From Chloroflexota bacterium (lineage in GTDB: Bacteria > Chloroflexota > Anaerolineae > Anaerolineales > DRMV01), in the NCBI GenBank assembly GCA_011322445.1, contig DRMV01000018.1:1-54508 (forward strand): DNA of 54,508 nt, in the 5' to 3' direction. The stretch's first letter is position 1, and each line of letters opens with the position of its first letter. Shown here piece after piece: positions 1 to 11,039 of this stretch. Both the position numbers and the translations under genes were made by a program. The notes below the pieces were generated by a model. The model did not search any database. It had not been told where the DNA came from and saw nothing but the letters and a program-made list of their open reading frames with translations.

Positions 1-1
1 G

Positions 2-760
2 AGCGGCATTTTCAAAGGGCAAGACCTTACCCGCCTCAAGGGCGCCGAATTGCGGAAAGCCCGCCGTCACATGCAGATGATTTTCCAAGACCCCTACGCT
101 TCGCTCAATCCTCGCATGACGGTCGGCAAAATTGTGGAAGAGCCGCTGGAAATCCACAACATCGGCACGCCCCAGGAACGCAAAGAACGGGTGGCCGAAC
201 TGCTCAACCTGGTGGGCTTCAGCCCCTCCTTTGTAAGCCGTTACCCCCACGAATTTTCAGGCGGCCAGCGCCAGCGCATCGGCATCGCCCGCGCCCTCGC
301 GCTGCAACCCGAATTCATCGTGTTAGATGAGCCGATCTCCGCGCTGGATGTTTCCATCCAGGCCCAAGTCGTCAACCTGCTTGAAGACCTGCAAGCAAAA
401 TTCAACCTCACCTACCTCTTCATCGCCCACGACCTGAGCATGGTGCGGCACATCTCCGACCGCACCGCGGTGATGTACCTGGGCAAAATAGTGGAACTCG
501 CCGACCGCGACGAACTCTACGCCCACCCCCTGCATCCTTACACCCAGGCCCTGCTTTCGGCAGTGCCCATTCCCGACCCCAAGAAAGAACGCCAACGCAA
601 ACGCATTGTGCTGGAGGGCGACGTTCCCAGCCCGGTCAACCCACCCAGCGGTTGTCGTTTCCGCACCCGCTGCCCCCTTGCCAAAGACATCTGCGCCGAA
701 CAGGAGCCCGAATGGCGCGAGGTTTCCCCCGGCCACTGGGCCGCGTGCCATCTGATTTAG
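2..760 (+). CDS. Dipeptide/oligopeptide ABC transporter ATP-binding protein (DppF/OppF type), 5' truncated
   Basis: This is the ATPase that powers uptake of peptides or similar solutes with the binding protein and permeases that follow. The frame is open from base 2, so the start and the Walker A loop lie outside the window. Visible are the Q-loop region ([12 protein letters not shown]), the ABC signature FSGGQRQR near base 254, Walker B (FIVLDEP) with the D-loop SALD, and the H-loop (IAHDLS). The C-terminal oligopeptide-transporter extension is present, with the spaced cysteines of [14 protein letters not shown] plus a later Cys; some family members bind an Fe-S cluster there. The binding-protein gene starts 128 bases downstream on the same strand. 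A partner ATPase (DppD/OppD) would be expected upstream. The substrate is not certain. Confidence 0.93.
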   Translation, partial: SGIFKGQDLTRLKGAELRKARRHMQMIFQDPYASLNPRMTVGKIVEEPLEIHNIGTPQERKERVAELLNLVGFSPSFVSRYPHEFSGGQRQRIGIARALALQPEFIVLDEPISALDVSIQAQVVNLLEDLQAKFNLTYLFIAHDLSMVRHISDRTAVMYLGKIVELADRDELYAHPLHPYTQALLSAVPIPDPKKERQRKRIVLEGDVPSPVNPPSGCRFRTRCPLAKDICAEQEPEWREVSPGHWAACHLI

Positions 761-888
761 CCATACTGTTCCCTAAGCCAGATGCCTCAACCCCCACGAA
801 AGGAGGTGATGTGTATCGGAGAAGCCCCGTCTTTTCCTGACCCATTCTTCCCTTTTCGCTGTTTCCTAATTCCTAATGGAGGAGGAGC

Positions 889-2904
889 ATGAAACGCACG
901 TGGATTGTCTTGTTTGCCGTGCTGGTCGTCGCGGCGTTGGCATTAGCAGCATGCGGCCAGCAGGCCCCTCAGACCGTCGTGGTGACCCAGGTGGTCGAAA
1001 AACCCGGCGGCACAGTGGTGGTAACCCAGATTGTGGAAGCCACCCCCGCCCCCCAGCAGCCCAAGGAATTCAAGTCGCCGCACCCCGATACCCTGGTGGT
1101 GGCCACCATCGGCGACGCTGAAAGCCTGGACCCGGCGTGGGACTATGAAAGCTCGGGGATCGGCGTCATCATGAACCTGTACGATCAGCTGGTGACGTAC
1201 GACAAGAGCGACGCCACCCACTTTGTGCCCGACCTGGCAACCAAGTGGGAAATCTCCGAAGACGGCAAGACCTACACCTTCTACATCCGCAAGGGCGTGA
1301 AGTTCCACAACGGCGACACGCTCACCCCCGAAGACGTCGCTTATACCTTCCAGCGTGCGATCTTGCAGGGCGGCACGGACTCGCCGATGTGGCTGCTGAC
1401 CGAGCCCTTCTTCGGCATCGGCACCTACGACATCGCCGAGCTGGTCGACCCGACCGGCGCGCTGGATGACGACCCCGACGCCTTGAAGAAAGCCGACCCC
1501 GAGAAACTCAAGGCCGCCTGCGAGAAAATCGTCAACGCCATCACCTACGACAACGACAAAGGCACTGTGACGATGCAGCTCGCGCAGCCGTGGGGCCCCT
1601 TCCTGGCAACGATTGCCCAGGGCTGGGCTTCCATTATTGACAAGCAATGGGCGATCAAGCAAGGCGCCTGGGATGGCTCCTGCGACACCTGGCAGAATTA
1701 CTACGGCGTTGACGACTCCACCGCCCCGCTCGGCAAGGTGGAAAACGGCACTGGCCCCTACATTCTGGATCACTGGACGCCGGGTGAGGAAATCGTCCTC
1801 AAGGCGAACCCCAACTACTGGCGCGCCGAGCAGAACGTCCCGGCGTGGGACGGCGCCCCGACCGCACCTTCCATCCAGACCGTGGTGCTCAAGGTCGTGA
1901 AAGAGTGGGGAACCCGCTTCGCCATGCTGAAGGCCGGCGATGCCGACTTCGCCGATGTGCCGCGCCAGAACGTGGCTCAGGTCGACCCACTGGTTGGCGA
2001 GATCTGCGTCTGGAACGCCGACAAGAGCGACTTCGACTGCAAGCCTTCTGACAACCCCAACCAGCCGCTGCGCCTGTGGAAGGGCATGCCCACCGTCATC
2101 CGCACCGACGTCTTCTTCAACTTCAAGATCAACACCGACGGCGGCAACCCCTACATTGGCAGTGGCAAACTGGATGGCAACGGCATTCCTGCCGACTTCT
2201 TCTCCGACATCCACGTCCGCAAGGCCTTCAACTACTGCTTCGACTGGGACACCTTTATCAAAGATGCCCTCAACGGCGAAGGCGTCCAGAACGTCGGTCC
2301 GCTCATCCCCGGAATGATTGGCTACGACCCCAATGGCCCGCACTACACTTACGACAAAGACAAGTGCGTGGAAGAACTGAAGCAGGCCTGGGATGGTCAA
2401 GTGTGGGAGAAAGGTTTCCGCTTCCAGGTGGCCTACAACAGCGGCAACGTCACCCGCCAGACCGTGGCGCAGATTCTGCAGGCCGACTTCGCCGACATCG
2501 ACCCCAAGTTCGAGATCGAGGCAGTGGGTCTGCCGTGGCCGGCCTTCCTGAACGCCTATCGCGCTGGCCGCCTGCCGATGTTCATCAGCGGGTGGATTGA
2601 AGACATCCACGACCCGCACAACTGGGCGCAACCGTTCACCGTCGGCACCTACGCACGGCGGCAGAACATGCCCAAAGACATCCATGACCAGTTCCAGAAA
2701 CTGGTGAGCGAAGGCGTGGCCGAGACCGACCCGGCGAAACGCGCCGAGATCTACAAGCAACTCACCGAACTGGACTACAAATACGCGCCGGCCATCCGCC
2801 TGGCGGTGGCAACCGGGCGGCATTACGAACAGCGGTGGGTACAAGGCTGGTACTACAACCCCATCGCCCCCGCGTTCTACTATCTCTACTCTATCAAGAA
2901 GTAA
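889..2904 (+). CDS. ABC transporter substrate-binding lipoprotein, solute-binding family 5
   Basis: This is the extracytoplasmic receptor of the peptide-type ABC system. The 671-residue product has a lipoprotein signal: a Lys/Arg start, a hydrophobic stretch, and lipobox LALAAC with the lipidated Cys at about residue 22. A linker rich in Val, Thr, Pro and Gln follows, with repeated VVVTQ motifs. The mature part has family-5 features such as the ESLDPAWDYES opening and WEISEDGKTYTFYIRKGVKF. The start at 889 is preceded by GGAGGAGGAG at about 878-887. A large insertion compared with the usual 500-550 residues lies around residues 185-330. A hairpin after the stop separates it from the permease genes. 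It could bind dipeptides, oligopeptides, nickel or sugars; the sequence does not decide. Confidence 0.93.
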   Translation: MKRTWIVLFAVLVVAALALAACGQQAPQTVVVTQVVEKPGGTVVVTQIVEATPAPQQPKEFKSPHPDTLVVATIGDAESLDPAWDYESSGIGVIMNLYDQLVTYDKSDATHFVPDLATKWEISEDGKTYTFYIRKGVKFHNGDTLTPEDVAYTFQRAILQGGTDSPMWLLTEPFFGIGTYDIAELVDPTGALDDDPDALKKADPEKLKAACEKIVNAITYDNDKGTVTMQLAQPWGPFLATIAQGWASIIDKQWAIKQGAWDGSCDTWQNYYGVDDSTAPLGKVENGTGPYILDHWTPGEEIVLKANPNYWRAEQNVPAWDGAPTAPSIQTVVLKVVKEWGTRFAMLKAGDADFADVPRQNVAQVDPLVGEICVWNADKSDFDCKPSDNPNQPLRLWKGMPTVIRTDVFFNFKINTDGGNPYIGSGKLDGNGIPADFFSDIHVRKAFNYCFDWDTFIKDALNGEGVQNVGPLIPGMIGYDPNGPHYTYDKDKCVEELKQAWDGQVWEKGFRFQVAYNSGNVTRQTVAQILQADFADIDPKFEIEAVGLPWPAFLNAYRAGRLPMFISGWIEDIHDPHNWAQPFTVGTYARRQNMPKDIHDQFQKLVSEGVAETDPAKRAEIYKQLTELDYKYAPAIRLAVATGRHYEQRWVQGWYYNPIAPAFYYLYSIKK

Positions 2905-2914
2905 CCTTCTTGGC

Positions 2915-2960
2915 AAAGGGCAGGGAGCGCCTGTGCTTGCAGGCGCTCCCCCGCCCTTTT
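2915..2960 (+). terminator. Intercistronic attenuator hairpin between binding-protein and permease genes
   Basis: The arm at 2923-2933 pairs perfectly with 2940-2950 around a six-base loop. An outer arm at 2915-2921 pairs with 2953-2959, giving about 18 base pairs with one small internal bulge. The 3' arm ends in TTTT directly before the ribosome binding site of the next gene. I infer partial termination or 3'-end protection that leaves more mRNA for the binding protein than for the permeases. Confidence 0.7.
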
Positions 2961-2974
2961 GGAGGTGGATCAGG

Positions 2975-4039
2975 ATGTTCAATTACATCATGCGGCGGTT
3001 GCTGATGATTCCGCTGTTACTCTTCGGAGTCACCGTACTGATTTTCCTGATGCTGCAGTTTTTGGGGCCAACCCAGCGTTCCGCGCTTTACGTCCGCGAC
3101 ATTCCGCGCAATGAGCGCGTGCTGCAAGGCGTCATCCGCAAATACGGGCTGGACAAACCGTTTTACGTGCAATATTGGCGTTGGTTGGTCGGTGTGACCG
3201 ACGAAAAAACCGGTAAGCACGAAGGCGGCATTCTGTTCGGGCAATTTGGCTATTCGCGTACGGCCTCTGAGCCCGTGATCGAAATCATTAAGCGCCGTTT
3301 TCCGGCAACGCTCGAATTGGCTTTATGGAGTGTTCTTCCTGTGATTCTCGGCGGCGTGATTTTAGGCGTAGTGGCTGCCGTCAATCACAACAAATTCATC
3401 GACCAAATGGCACGCGTGTTCAGCATTTTGGGATGGTCGTTCCCCACGTTCGTGTTCGGCTTGTTGATGCTGATGATTTTCTACGCCGAACTCAAGTGGT
3501 TCCCCCCAGGGCGCATTTCAGACTGGGCTGACGCCGTAGTGCGTTCCCCGCAGTTTCACAATTACACCACCATGATTACCTTCGACGCCCTGCTCAACGG
3601 CCGCCTGGATGTCTTCTGGGATGCCTTCAAACACCTGATCCTCCCCATCACCACCCTCTCTTACCTCAACTGGGCCCTGCTGCTACGCGTCACCCGCTCT
3701 TCGATGCTGGAAGTGCTGCGACAAGACTACATCACCACCGCCCGGGCCAAAGGGCTGAGCGAGCGGCGCGTGATCTTCCGCCACGCCCTCCCGAATGCTC
3801 TCATGCCGGTGGTCACCATCGGCGGCATGATGGTCGTTGGCCTGCTCAACGGCGTGGTGATCACCGAAACCGTGTTCAACTACCCCGGCATGGGGAAAGC
3901 CGCAGCCGATGCTGCCCTTAACCTGGACGTCGTCACCGTGCTCGGCCTCACTTTGTTCAGCGGCACCTTGCTGATTTTCTCCAACCTGGTGGTAGACATC
4001 ATGTACGCCTACATTGACCCCCGCGTACGGCTGGAATAA
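2975..4039 (+). CDS. ABC transporter permease, DppB/OppB type
   Basis: This is the first membrane subunit of the peptide-type transporter. The 354-residue product starts MFNYIMRRLL, runs at once into a hydrophobic helix (MIPLLLFGVTVLIFLMLQFL), and has further membrane segments. The EAA loop that contacts the ATPase is ARAKGLSERRVIFRHALPNA near residues 265-285. The frame is open further upstream to 2933, but those codons lie inside the hairpin; ATG 2975 has GGAGGTG at 2961-2967, so I chose it. The next permease gene follows after about 50 bases that hold a second weaker hairpin. Confidence 0.93.
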   Translation: MFNYIMRRLLMIPLLLFGVTVLIFLMLQFLGPTQRSALYVRDIPRNERVLQGVIRKYGLDKPFYVQYWRWLVGVTDEKTGKHEGGILFGQFGYSRTASEPVIEIIKRRFPATLELALWSVLPVILGGVILGVVAAVNHNKFIDQMARVFSILGWSFPTFVFGLLMLMIFYAELKWFPPGRISDWADAVVRSPQFHNYTTMITFDALLNGRLDVFWDAFKHLILPITTLSYLNWALLLRVTRSSMLEVLRQDYITTARAKGLSERRVIFRHALPNALMPVVTIGGMMVVGLLNGVVITETVFNYPGMGKAAADAALNLDVVTVLGLTLFSGTLLIFSNLVVDIMYAYIDPRVRLE

Positions 4040-4045
4040 CCTAAC

Positions 4046-4076
4046 CAAGATAGGCCCCCCTGCACCCCCTATCTTG
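4046..4076 (+). other. Weak intercistronic inverted repeat
   Basis: Nine bases at 4046-4054 (CAAGATAGG) are the exact complement of 4068-4076, with a C-rich 13-base loop. It sits between the two permease genes, before the GAGGAG ribosome binding site. There is no U-tract, so a processing or stability element is likelier than a terminator. Confidence 0.4.
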
Positions 4077-4093
4077 ATTTACGAGGAGCAATG

Positions 4094-5110
4094 ATGGCAT
4101 CTCAAGACACGATAGCACTCAAAAGCAAAGAACCGGGACGGCTGGAGCGCCTGCTGGGCCCCGATTTTTACCGCATGTTGAAGGGGCTGCTGACCAACCC
4201 CCTTTCTCTCTCGGGGTTGGCATTACTTGGGCTGTTTTTGATTGTCGCCCTGGCTGCCCCCGTGTTGGCGCCGCCCCGTCCCAACGCTAACCCTTACCAC
4301 ATCCCGCGCGATGGCTTCAGCCCGAACCCCAAAATGCCCGGCACGGACTGGCGCGTCCGCCAGCCCCCCTTACCGTTCTGGTGGGAACCCATCATGCACA
4401 AAGACCATTGGGTGCACCTGATGGGTACAGCCAGCGGCCAATGGGATATTTATTATGGTGTCGTTTGGGGCACCCGCACCGCTTTCAAAGTCGGGCTGAT
4501 TATCACGCTTTCTGTGGCAACACTGGGAATCTTCCTCGGCTCCGTTTCGGCTTATTACGGCGGCGCCGTGGATATGGTGATCATGCGCGTCACCGACGTC
4601 TTCATGAGCTTCCCCTTCCTGCTGGCCGCGTTGACCCTTTCCGCCATCCTTGCCCCTGTGATGGGAAAGAGTCTGATACCACCATCCATTGCCTTGATTA
4701 TGTTCGGATGGATGGGCTACGCGCGCCTCATTCGTAGCGACATCCTTTCCGTCAAAGAGCGGGAATACGTTCTCGCCGCCAAAGTATTGGGCGCTTCTGA
4801 CCGCCGCATTCTGCTCAAACACATCCTCCCCAACGCCATTTACCCCACGCTGGTGGTCGCCTCGATGGATATGGGCTCGTATGTGCTCAGCTTCGCCGCC
4901 CTGAGCTTCCTGGGCGTCGGCGCCGAAGTGGGCTATGCCGACTGGGGCCAGTTGATTTCCTTCGCCCGCGATTGGATTACCGACCTGGGGCAATACTGGT
5001 TCATCGTGGTCTACCCCGGCATGGCTTTGGTGCTCTTCGTGCTGGCGTGGAACCTGGTTGGCGACGCCTTACGCGACATCTTAGACCCTCGCCTGCGCGG
5101 CAGGAAGTAG
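4094..5110 (+). CDS. ABC transporter permease, DppC/OppC type
   Basis: This is the second membrane subunit of the peptide-type transporter. The protein has a cytoplasmic N-terminus, a first membrane helix (about residues 40-57), then a long external loop rich in Pro and Trp (about 58-120). The remaining helices and the EAA loop AAKVLGASDRRILLKHILPN follow near residues 230-250. The loop before helix 2 lacks the usual GTDDLGRD sequence and reads GTASGQWDIYYGVVWGTR, a divergent form. Two ATGs stand side by side at 4091 and 4094; GAGGAG at 4083-4088 is better spaced for 4094. A strong terminator follows the stop codon, closing the operon. Confidence 0.92.
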   Translation: MASQDTIALKSKEPGRLERLLGPDFYRMLKGLLTNPLSLSGLALLGLFLIVALAAPVLAPPRPNANPYHIPRDGFSPNPKMPGTDWRVRQPPLPFWWEPIMHKDHWVHLMGTASGQWDIYYGVVWGTRTAFKVGLIITLSVATLGIFLGSVSAYYGGAVDMVIMRVTDVFMSFPFLLAALTLSAILAPVMGKSLIPPSIALIMFGWMGYARLIRSDILSVKEREYVLAAKVLGASDRRILLKHILPNAIYPTLVVASMDMGSYVLSFAALSFLGVGAEVGYADWGQLISFARDWITDLGQYWFIVVYPGMALVLFVLAWNLVGDALRDILDPRLRGRK

Positions 5111-5133
5111 GTCATCTTGCATCCACCTTCCCT

Positions 5134-5163
5134 ACACAGCCCTTTGCAAGGGCTGTGTTTTTT
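5134..5163 (+). terminator. Rho-independent terminator of the peptide ABC operon
   Basis: An 11-bp stem (5134-5144 with 5148-5158, core CACAGCCCTT/AAGGGCTGTG) has a three-base loop and is followed by a T run to 5163. It lies 23 bases after the DppC-type stop codon. Confidence 0.88.
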
Positions 5164-5182
5164 AACCGCCGCCAGGAAGAAC

Positions 5183-5211
5183 TGGACAATATTCCCCCTT
5201 TCGGGTATCAT
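5183..5211 (+). promoter_or_regulatory. Sigma70-type promoter for the M42 peptidase / atp genes
   Basis: TGGACA at 5183-5188 and TATCAT at 5206-5211 are 17 bases apart. The site lies just after the upstream terminator and about 95 bases before the M42 peptidase start. It is the only clear promoter seen upstream of atpA. Confidence 0.5.
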
Positions 5212-5304
5212 TTTAGCGTTTCCCATCAGGCTTGGAAGAGGCTGTTGGGGAAGTTGCACTGTGCCTGACGGGCGCAGTACCTCAACCAAGGATTTTGCGC
5301 GCGC

Positions 5305-6375
5305 ATGGATAAAACCATAACCCTCTTGCAACACCTCACTGAGGCGCACGGCGTCCCCGGCTTTGAGGCGCCCGTGCGGGCTTTAATTCGGCAGTATCTG
5401 GAGCCGCTCGGTGAGGTTTCCCAAGACAAACTGGGAAGCCTCATCTGTTACAAACCCGGCGCAGCCGAAGCCCCAAAAATTATGCTGGCCGCCCACATGG
5501 ACGAAGTGGGTTTCATGGTCAAGCACATTACCAAAGAGGGCTTCATTAAATTCCTGCCCCTGGGCGGCTGGTTCGACCAGGTGCTGCTGGGGCAGCGGGT
5601 CATCATCAAGACCAACAAGGGGGACGTGGTCGGTGTTATCGGCGCCAAGCCCCCCCATTTACTTCCCCCCGACGAGCGCAACAAGGTCGTGCAGAAAAAG
5701 GATATGTATATCGACATCGGCGCGACCTCGCGGGAGGAAGTCGAAGAAGCCGGTGTGCGCCCCGGCGACCCCGTGGTGCCGCGCGCCGACTTTGTCGTTT
5801 TGGCCAGTGGCAAGGCTTACCTTTCCAAAGCCTTTGACGACCGGGTGGGCGTGGCGGTGATGATTCAGGCGCTGGAAGCCCTGCAGCAGGAAAGCCACCC
5901 CAACAGCGTCTATGCCGTCGCCACGGTGCAGGAAGAAGTCGGCGTGCGCGGCGCACATACTGGCGTGTGGGCGGTAGACCCCGACCTCGCCATCGTGCTG
6001 GAAGCCGACATTGCCGGCGACGTGCCCGGCGTGAAAGGCGAACAGGCCCCCGCCAAAATGGGCCAGGGGCCTTCTTTGCTGATTTACGACCGTAGCATGA
6101 TCCCTAACCTGGGGCTGCGGGACCTGTTCCTGGAAACGGCAAAGGAAATCGGCGTCAACCTGCAGATTTCCTTTGTGGAAGGCGGCGCGACCGATGGGGC
6201 AGTCATTCACCTGCACCGTACCGGCGTGCCTACGATTGTGCTCAGCATTCCTGCCCGTCATATCCATTCCCACAGCGCGATAATCCATCGTGACGACTTT
6301 GATCAGGCCGTGCAATTGCTGGTGGCCGTGCTCCGCCGCCTGGATGCGGACACGGTGGCGGCATTGACGCGGTGA
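5305..6375 (+). CDS. M42 family metallopeptidase (glutamyl aminopeptidase / FrvX-like)
   Basis: This is a cytoplasmic dinuclear-metal aminopeptidase that trims N-terminal residues from peptides; M42 enzymes often form tetrahedral dodecamers. All expected metal and catalytic positions are visible: the His-Asp pair in [12 protein letters not shown], the bridging Asp in KAFDDRVGV, the Glu pair in [10 protein letters not shown], the Asp in VLEADIAGD and the final His in [10 protein letters not shown]. The 356-residue length is normal. A weak AAGGA lies about 12 bases before ATG 5305. It ends 16 bases before atpA and may be co-transcribed with it. Placement after a peptide transporter suggests peptide use, but a terminator separates the two. 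Confidence 0.93.
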   Translation: MDKTITLLQHLTEAHGVPGFEAPVRALIRQYLEPLGEVSQDKLGSLICYKPGAAEAPKIMLAAHMDEVGFMVKHITKEGFIKFLPLGGWFDQVLLGQRVIIKTNKGDVVGVIGAKPPHLLPPDERNKVVQKKDMYIDIGATSREEVEEAGVRPGDPVVPRADFVVLASGKAYLSKAFDDRVGVAVMIQALEALQQESHPNSVYAVATVQEEVGVRGAHTGVWAVDPDLAIVLEADIAGDVPGVKGEQAPAKMGQGPSLLIYDRSMIPNLGLRDLFLETAKEIGVNLQISFVEGGATDGAVIHLHRTGVPTIVLSIPARHIHSHSAIIHRDDFDQAVQLLVAVLRRLDADTVAALTR

Positions 6376-6391
6376 GTACCCTGGAGGCGAA

Positions 6392-8059
6392 ATGGCTGAA
6401 CCCATCAAACAAATCGTAGACGATTTACAAAAGCAAATTGAGGCCTTCGAGCCGCAACTGGAAGTGCGCGACATGGGGGTCGTGCTGGAAGCCGGTGATG
6501 GTATCGCCCGCGCCAGCGGCCTCTCCGACGTCCGCTCGCAGGAACTGGTGCGCTTCGAGAACGGCGTGATGGGCATTGCCTTCAACTTAGAGAAGGACAA
6601 TGTCGGTATCATCATCATGGGCGACTACACCGAGATCGAAGAAGGCACCAAAGTCTACACCACCAAGCGCATCGCTTCGGTGCCTGTGGGCGACGGCCTG
6701 ATCGGCCGCGTGGTCAACGCCCTCGGTGAACCCATCGACGGCAAAGGCCCCATCAAATTCGACCACTACCGCCCGGTGGAGCGCATTGCCCCCGGCGTGA
6801 TCGAGCGCAAAGACGTCGACACCCCCCTGCTCACCGGCATCAAAGCCATCGACGCGATGATCCCCATCGGCCGCGGCCAGCGCGAACTTATCATCGGCGA
6901 CCGCCAGACCGGTAAAACCGCCATCGCCATTGACACCATCCTCAACCAGAAGGGCAAAGACGTCCTCTGCATTTATGTCGCTATCGGTCAGAAAAAAGCG
7001 CAGGTCGCCCGCACCGTGGCTGTGCTGGAAAAGTTCGGGGCGATGGAATACACCACCGTGGTGGTGGCCTCGGCCGACGAACCCGCGGCGCTGCAATACC
7101 TGGCCCCCTACGCCGGTTGCGCCATCGGCGAGGAATTCATGGAAACCGGCCGTGATGCCCTCATCGTGTACGACGACCTTTCCAAGCATGCCTGGGCTTA
7201 CCGCGAAGTCTCCCTGCTCATGCGCCGTCCCCCCGGCCGTGAAGCCTACCCCGGCGACGTTTTCTACCTGCATTCCCGCCTGCTGGAACGCGCCGCCCGC
7301 ATGGCCGACAAATACGTCATCGTGCCCGCGGACTACGCCAGCGAAGACGGCATGGCCGCGCCCGAAGACGGCGTGGACGGCAAGGTGTACGGCGGCCCGG
7401 TGGGCGAGCACGAAGCCGAAGAAGCCCGCAAGGCCATGGAAAACGCCGACGCTTACAAGGTCGTCAAAGTGCGCGGCACCGGCGGCTCGCTGACCGCCCT
7501 CCCTATCATCGAAACCCTGCTGGGCGACGTCTCGGCCTACATCCCCACCAACGTCATTTCCATTACCGACGGCCAGATTTACCTGGAAAGCAACCTCTTC
7601 TACGCGGGCATCCGCCCGGCCATCAACGTCGGTATTTCGGTTTCCCGCGTGGGCGGCGACGCCCAAACCAAGGCCATGAAGCAGGTGGCCGGCCGCTTGC
7701 GCCTCGACATGGCGGCCTTCCGGGAACTGGCGGCCTTTGCCCAGTTCGGCTCTGACCTCGACAAGGCCACCCAGGCGCAACTCAATCGCGGCCTGCGGAT
7801 GCAGGAAATCCTCAAGCAGCCGCAATACTCGCCCGTGCCACTGGAACACGAAATCATCGTGATTTACGCCGCCACCCACGGCTACGCCGATAGCGTGCCG
7901 TTAGACAAGATGCGCCAGTGGGAACAGGACCTGCTGCGCTTCATGGATACTTCGCATCCCGAGGTTGGCCGCGCCATCATCAGCGAAGGCAAAATTACCT
8001 CCGAAACCGAAGCGCAACTCAAGGCGGCCCTGGACGCGTTCATGGCCGGCTGGAGCTAA
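6392..8059 (+). CDS. atpA: F1Fo ATP synthase subunit alpha
   Basis: This is the non-catalytic nucleotide-binding subunit of the F1 head on the cytoplasmic side of the membrane. The 555-residue protein has the alpha-type P-loop GDRQTGKT near residues 169-176, the YVAIGQK strand, and the [16 protein letters not shown] and [10 protein letters not shown]-like regions (here [15 protein letters not shown]). The length is slightly above the common 500-510 because of extra sequence around residues 325-360. GGAGG lies eight bases before ATG 6392. atpG follows after 12 bases. The usual upstream genes atpB, atpE, atpF and atpH are absent; an aminopeptidase gene takes their place. Confidence 0.98.
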   Translation: MAEPIKQIVDDLQKQIEAFEPQLEVRDMGVVLEAGDGIARASGLSDVRSQELVRFENGVMGIAFNLEKDNVGIIIMGDYTEIEEGTKVYTTKRIASVPVGDGLIGRVVNALGEPIDGKGPIKFDHYRPVERIAPGVIERKDVDTPLLTGIKAIDAMIPIGRGQRELIIGDRQTGKTAIAIDTILNQKGKDVLCIYVAIGQKKAQVARTVAVLEKFGAMEYTTVVVASADEPAALQYLAPYAGCAIGEEFMETGRDALIVYDDLSKHAWAYREVSLLMRRPPGREAYPGDVFYLHSRLLERAARMADKYVIVPADYASEDGMAAPEDGVDGKVYGGPVGEHEAEEARKAMENADAYKVVKVRGTGGSLTALPIIETLLGDVSAYIPTNVISITDGQIYLESNLFYAGIRPAINVGISVSRVGGDAQTKAMKQVAGRLRLDMAAFRELAAFAQFGSDLDKATQAQLNRGLRMQEILKQPQYSPVPLEHEIIVIYAATHGYADSVPLDKMRQWEQDLLRFMDTSHPEVGRAIISEGKITSETEAQLKAALDAFMAGWS

Positions 8060-8071
8060 GGATAGAGGCCT

Positions 8072-8995
8072 ATGGCGACCGCGAGAGAAGTCAAACTTCG
8101 CATTCGAAGCGTCAAGAACATCGCGCAAATCACCCGCGCCTTGCAGGCCGTCAGCGCCAGCAAAGTGCAGCGGGCGATTGCCACGGTGGAAGCCACCCGC
8201 CCCTACGCCACCAAAGCATGGGAAGTGCTGACGCACGTCGCCATGCAGCCTGGCCGTGAACACATGCACCCTTTGATGACCCGTCGCGACAAGGTCGAGA
8301 ACGTCCTTGTGGTGCTCATTACCAGCGACCGCGGCCTGGCCGGCCCTTACAACACCAACGTGCTGCGCTACACCTTCAAAACCTTCGACGATTATCCGGT
8401 GCCGGTGCACTATGTGACCGTGGGGCGCAAAGGCCGCGAAATCCTGCACCGCCGCGGCAAACACATCGTGGCCGACTTCAGCGGCATTCCCGACCGCCCC
8501 AAGTTCGCCGATGTTTCCCAAATCGGCCACTTGCTGGTCGAAGAGTTCCTCAACGGGAAAGCCGACGAAGTGCACCTGGTTTACACTGACTTCATCAACA
8601 TGCTGCGGCAGAACCCCACCCGCAAAAAACTGCTGCCCCTGGAAGTCGAAGACGGCGAGCGGGTACAGGAATTTGCCCCCACCGCAGGCCACAAAGTGGT
8701 GGCTTCCTACATTTACGAACCCGACGAAACCGAGATTTTGGACGAAATCGTGCCGCGCTTCACCCAGTTGCAGGTCTTCCACGCCATTCTGGAATCGCAG
8801 GCCAGCGAACACGCCGCCCGCATGGTGGCGATGAAGAACGCGACCGACAACGCCAGCGAACTGGCCGACGCGCTGCAACTGGAATACAACAAAGCCCGCC
8901 AGCAGAGCATCACCAGCGAAATGCTCGACATCGCCGGCGGCGCGGAAGCGCTTGCCCAGGCCATGGCCGCCGAGGCCCGCAAGGCTGCAGGGTAA
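8072..8995 (+). CDS. atpG: F1Fo ATP synthase subunit gamma
   Basis: This is the central rotor stalk that turns inside the alpha-beta ring. The 307-residue product begins with the typical MATAREVKLRIRSVKNIAQI coiled-coil helix, has the SDRGLAGPYNTNVL segment, and ends with the C-terminal coil AARMVAMKNATDNASEL and EYNKARQQSIT. It lies between atpA and atpD in the usual order. Its stop is followed by 168 bases with a palindromic repeat before atpD, an unusually long gap for this operon. Confidence 0.97.
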   Translation: MATAREVKLRIRSVKNIAQITRALQAVSASKVQRAIATVEATRPYATKAWEVLTHVAMQPGREHMHPLMTRRDKVENVLVVLITSDRGLAGPYNTNVLRYTFKTFDDYPVPVHYVTVGRKGREILHRRGKHIVADFSGIPDRPKFADVSQIGHLLVEEFLNGKADEVHLVYTDFINMLRQNPTRKKLLPLEVEDGERVQEFAPTAGHKVVASYIYEPDETEILDEIVPRFTQLQVFHAILESQASEHAARMVAMKNATDNASELADALQLEYNKARQQSITSEMLDIAGGAEALAQAMAAEARKAAG

Positions 8996-9012
8996 GCCGC
9001 TAAGACGCAAAA

Positions 9013-10570
<1,558 letters not shown>

Positions 10571-10578
10571 GAGGCGTT

Positions 10579-11031
10579 ATGCCAATCCGTTGTGAAATCG
10601 TCTCCCAGGATCGCATGGTATGGGCTGGCGAAGCCGATATGGTGGTGGTGCCTGGGGCGAGCGGCGAAATGGGCATCCTGCCCGACCACGCGCCGCTGCT
10701 TTCAACCCTCAAACCCGGCTTCATCAAGGTTGTGCACGACGGCGATGAAGAGGTGTTTACCGTCACCGGTGGCGTGGTTGAAGTGCGCCCCGACAAAGTG
10801 ACCATCCTCGCCAACGCGTCGGAGCACGTCACTGAAATCGATGTCAAGCGCGCCGAAGAAGCCCGCAAGCGCGCCGAAGAACTGCTCAAAACCACACCTC
10901 CTACGGCGGCGGAGCACCTCAAGGCCCAGGCTGCGCTCCAGCGCGCCCGCATCCGCCTGGAAGCCGCCCGCCGCTTCCGCCCCAAGCAAGGCCCGCAAAT
11001 CCAGTCCGGCCCCGCTGAGGATAAGGACTGA
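10579..11031 (+). CDS. atpC: F1Fo ATP synthase subunit epsilon
   Basis: This is the small rotor subunit that couples gamma to the c-ring and regulates ATPase activity. The 150-residue protein has the N-terminal beta-sandwich (MPIRCEIVSQDRMVWAGEAD, GEMGILPDHAPLLSTLKPG) and a helical C-terminal domain (RAEEARKRAEELLK). The C-terminal tail after residue 110 is longer than in the common 130-140-residue form and rich in Arg and Ala. GGAGG precedes ATG 10579. The mreB-like gene starts eight bases after the stop. Confidence 0.95.
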   Translation: MPIRCEIVSQDRMVWAGEADMVVVPGASGEMGILPDHAPLLSTLKPGFIKVVHDGDEEVFTVTGGVVEVRPDKVTILANASEHVTEIDVKRAEEARKRAEELLKTTPPTAAEHLKAQAALQRARIRLEAARRFRPKQGPQIQSGPAEDKD

Positions 11032-11039
11032 GGCCCCTG

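Noticed and set aside
943-2982. Long minus-strand open frame opposite the peptide-binding lipoprotein gene
   Set aside because: It mirrors the codon pattern of the real gene, has no family motifs and no ribosome binding site. It is a by-product of GC-rich codons.
6587-7879. Long minus-strand open frame opposite atpA
   Set aside because: The sequence is low-complexity (Val, Gly, Asp, His rich) as expected for the antisense of a GC-rich gene, and atpA is beyond doubt.
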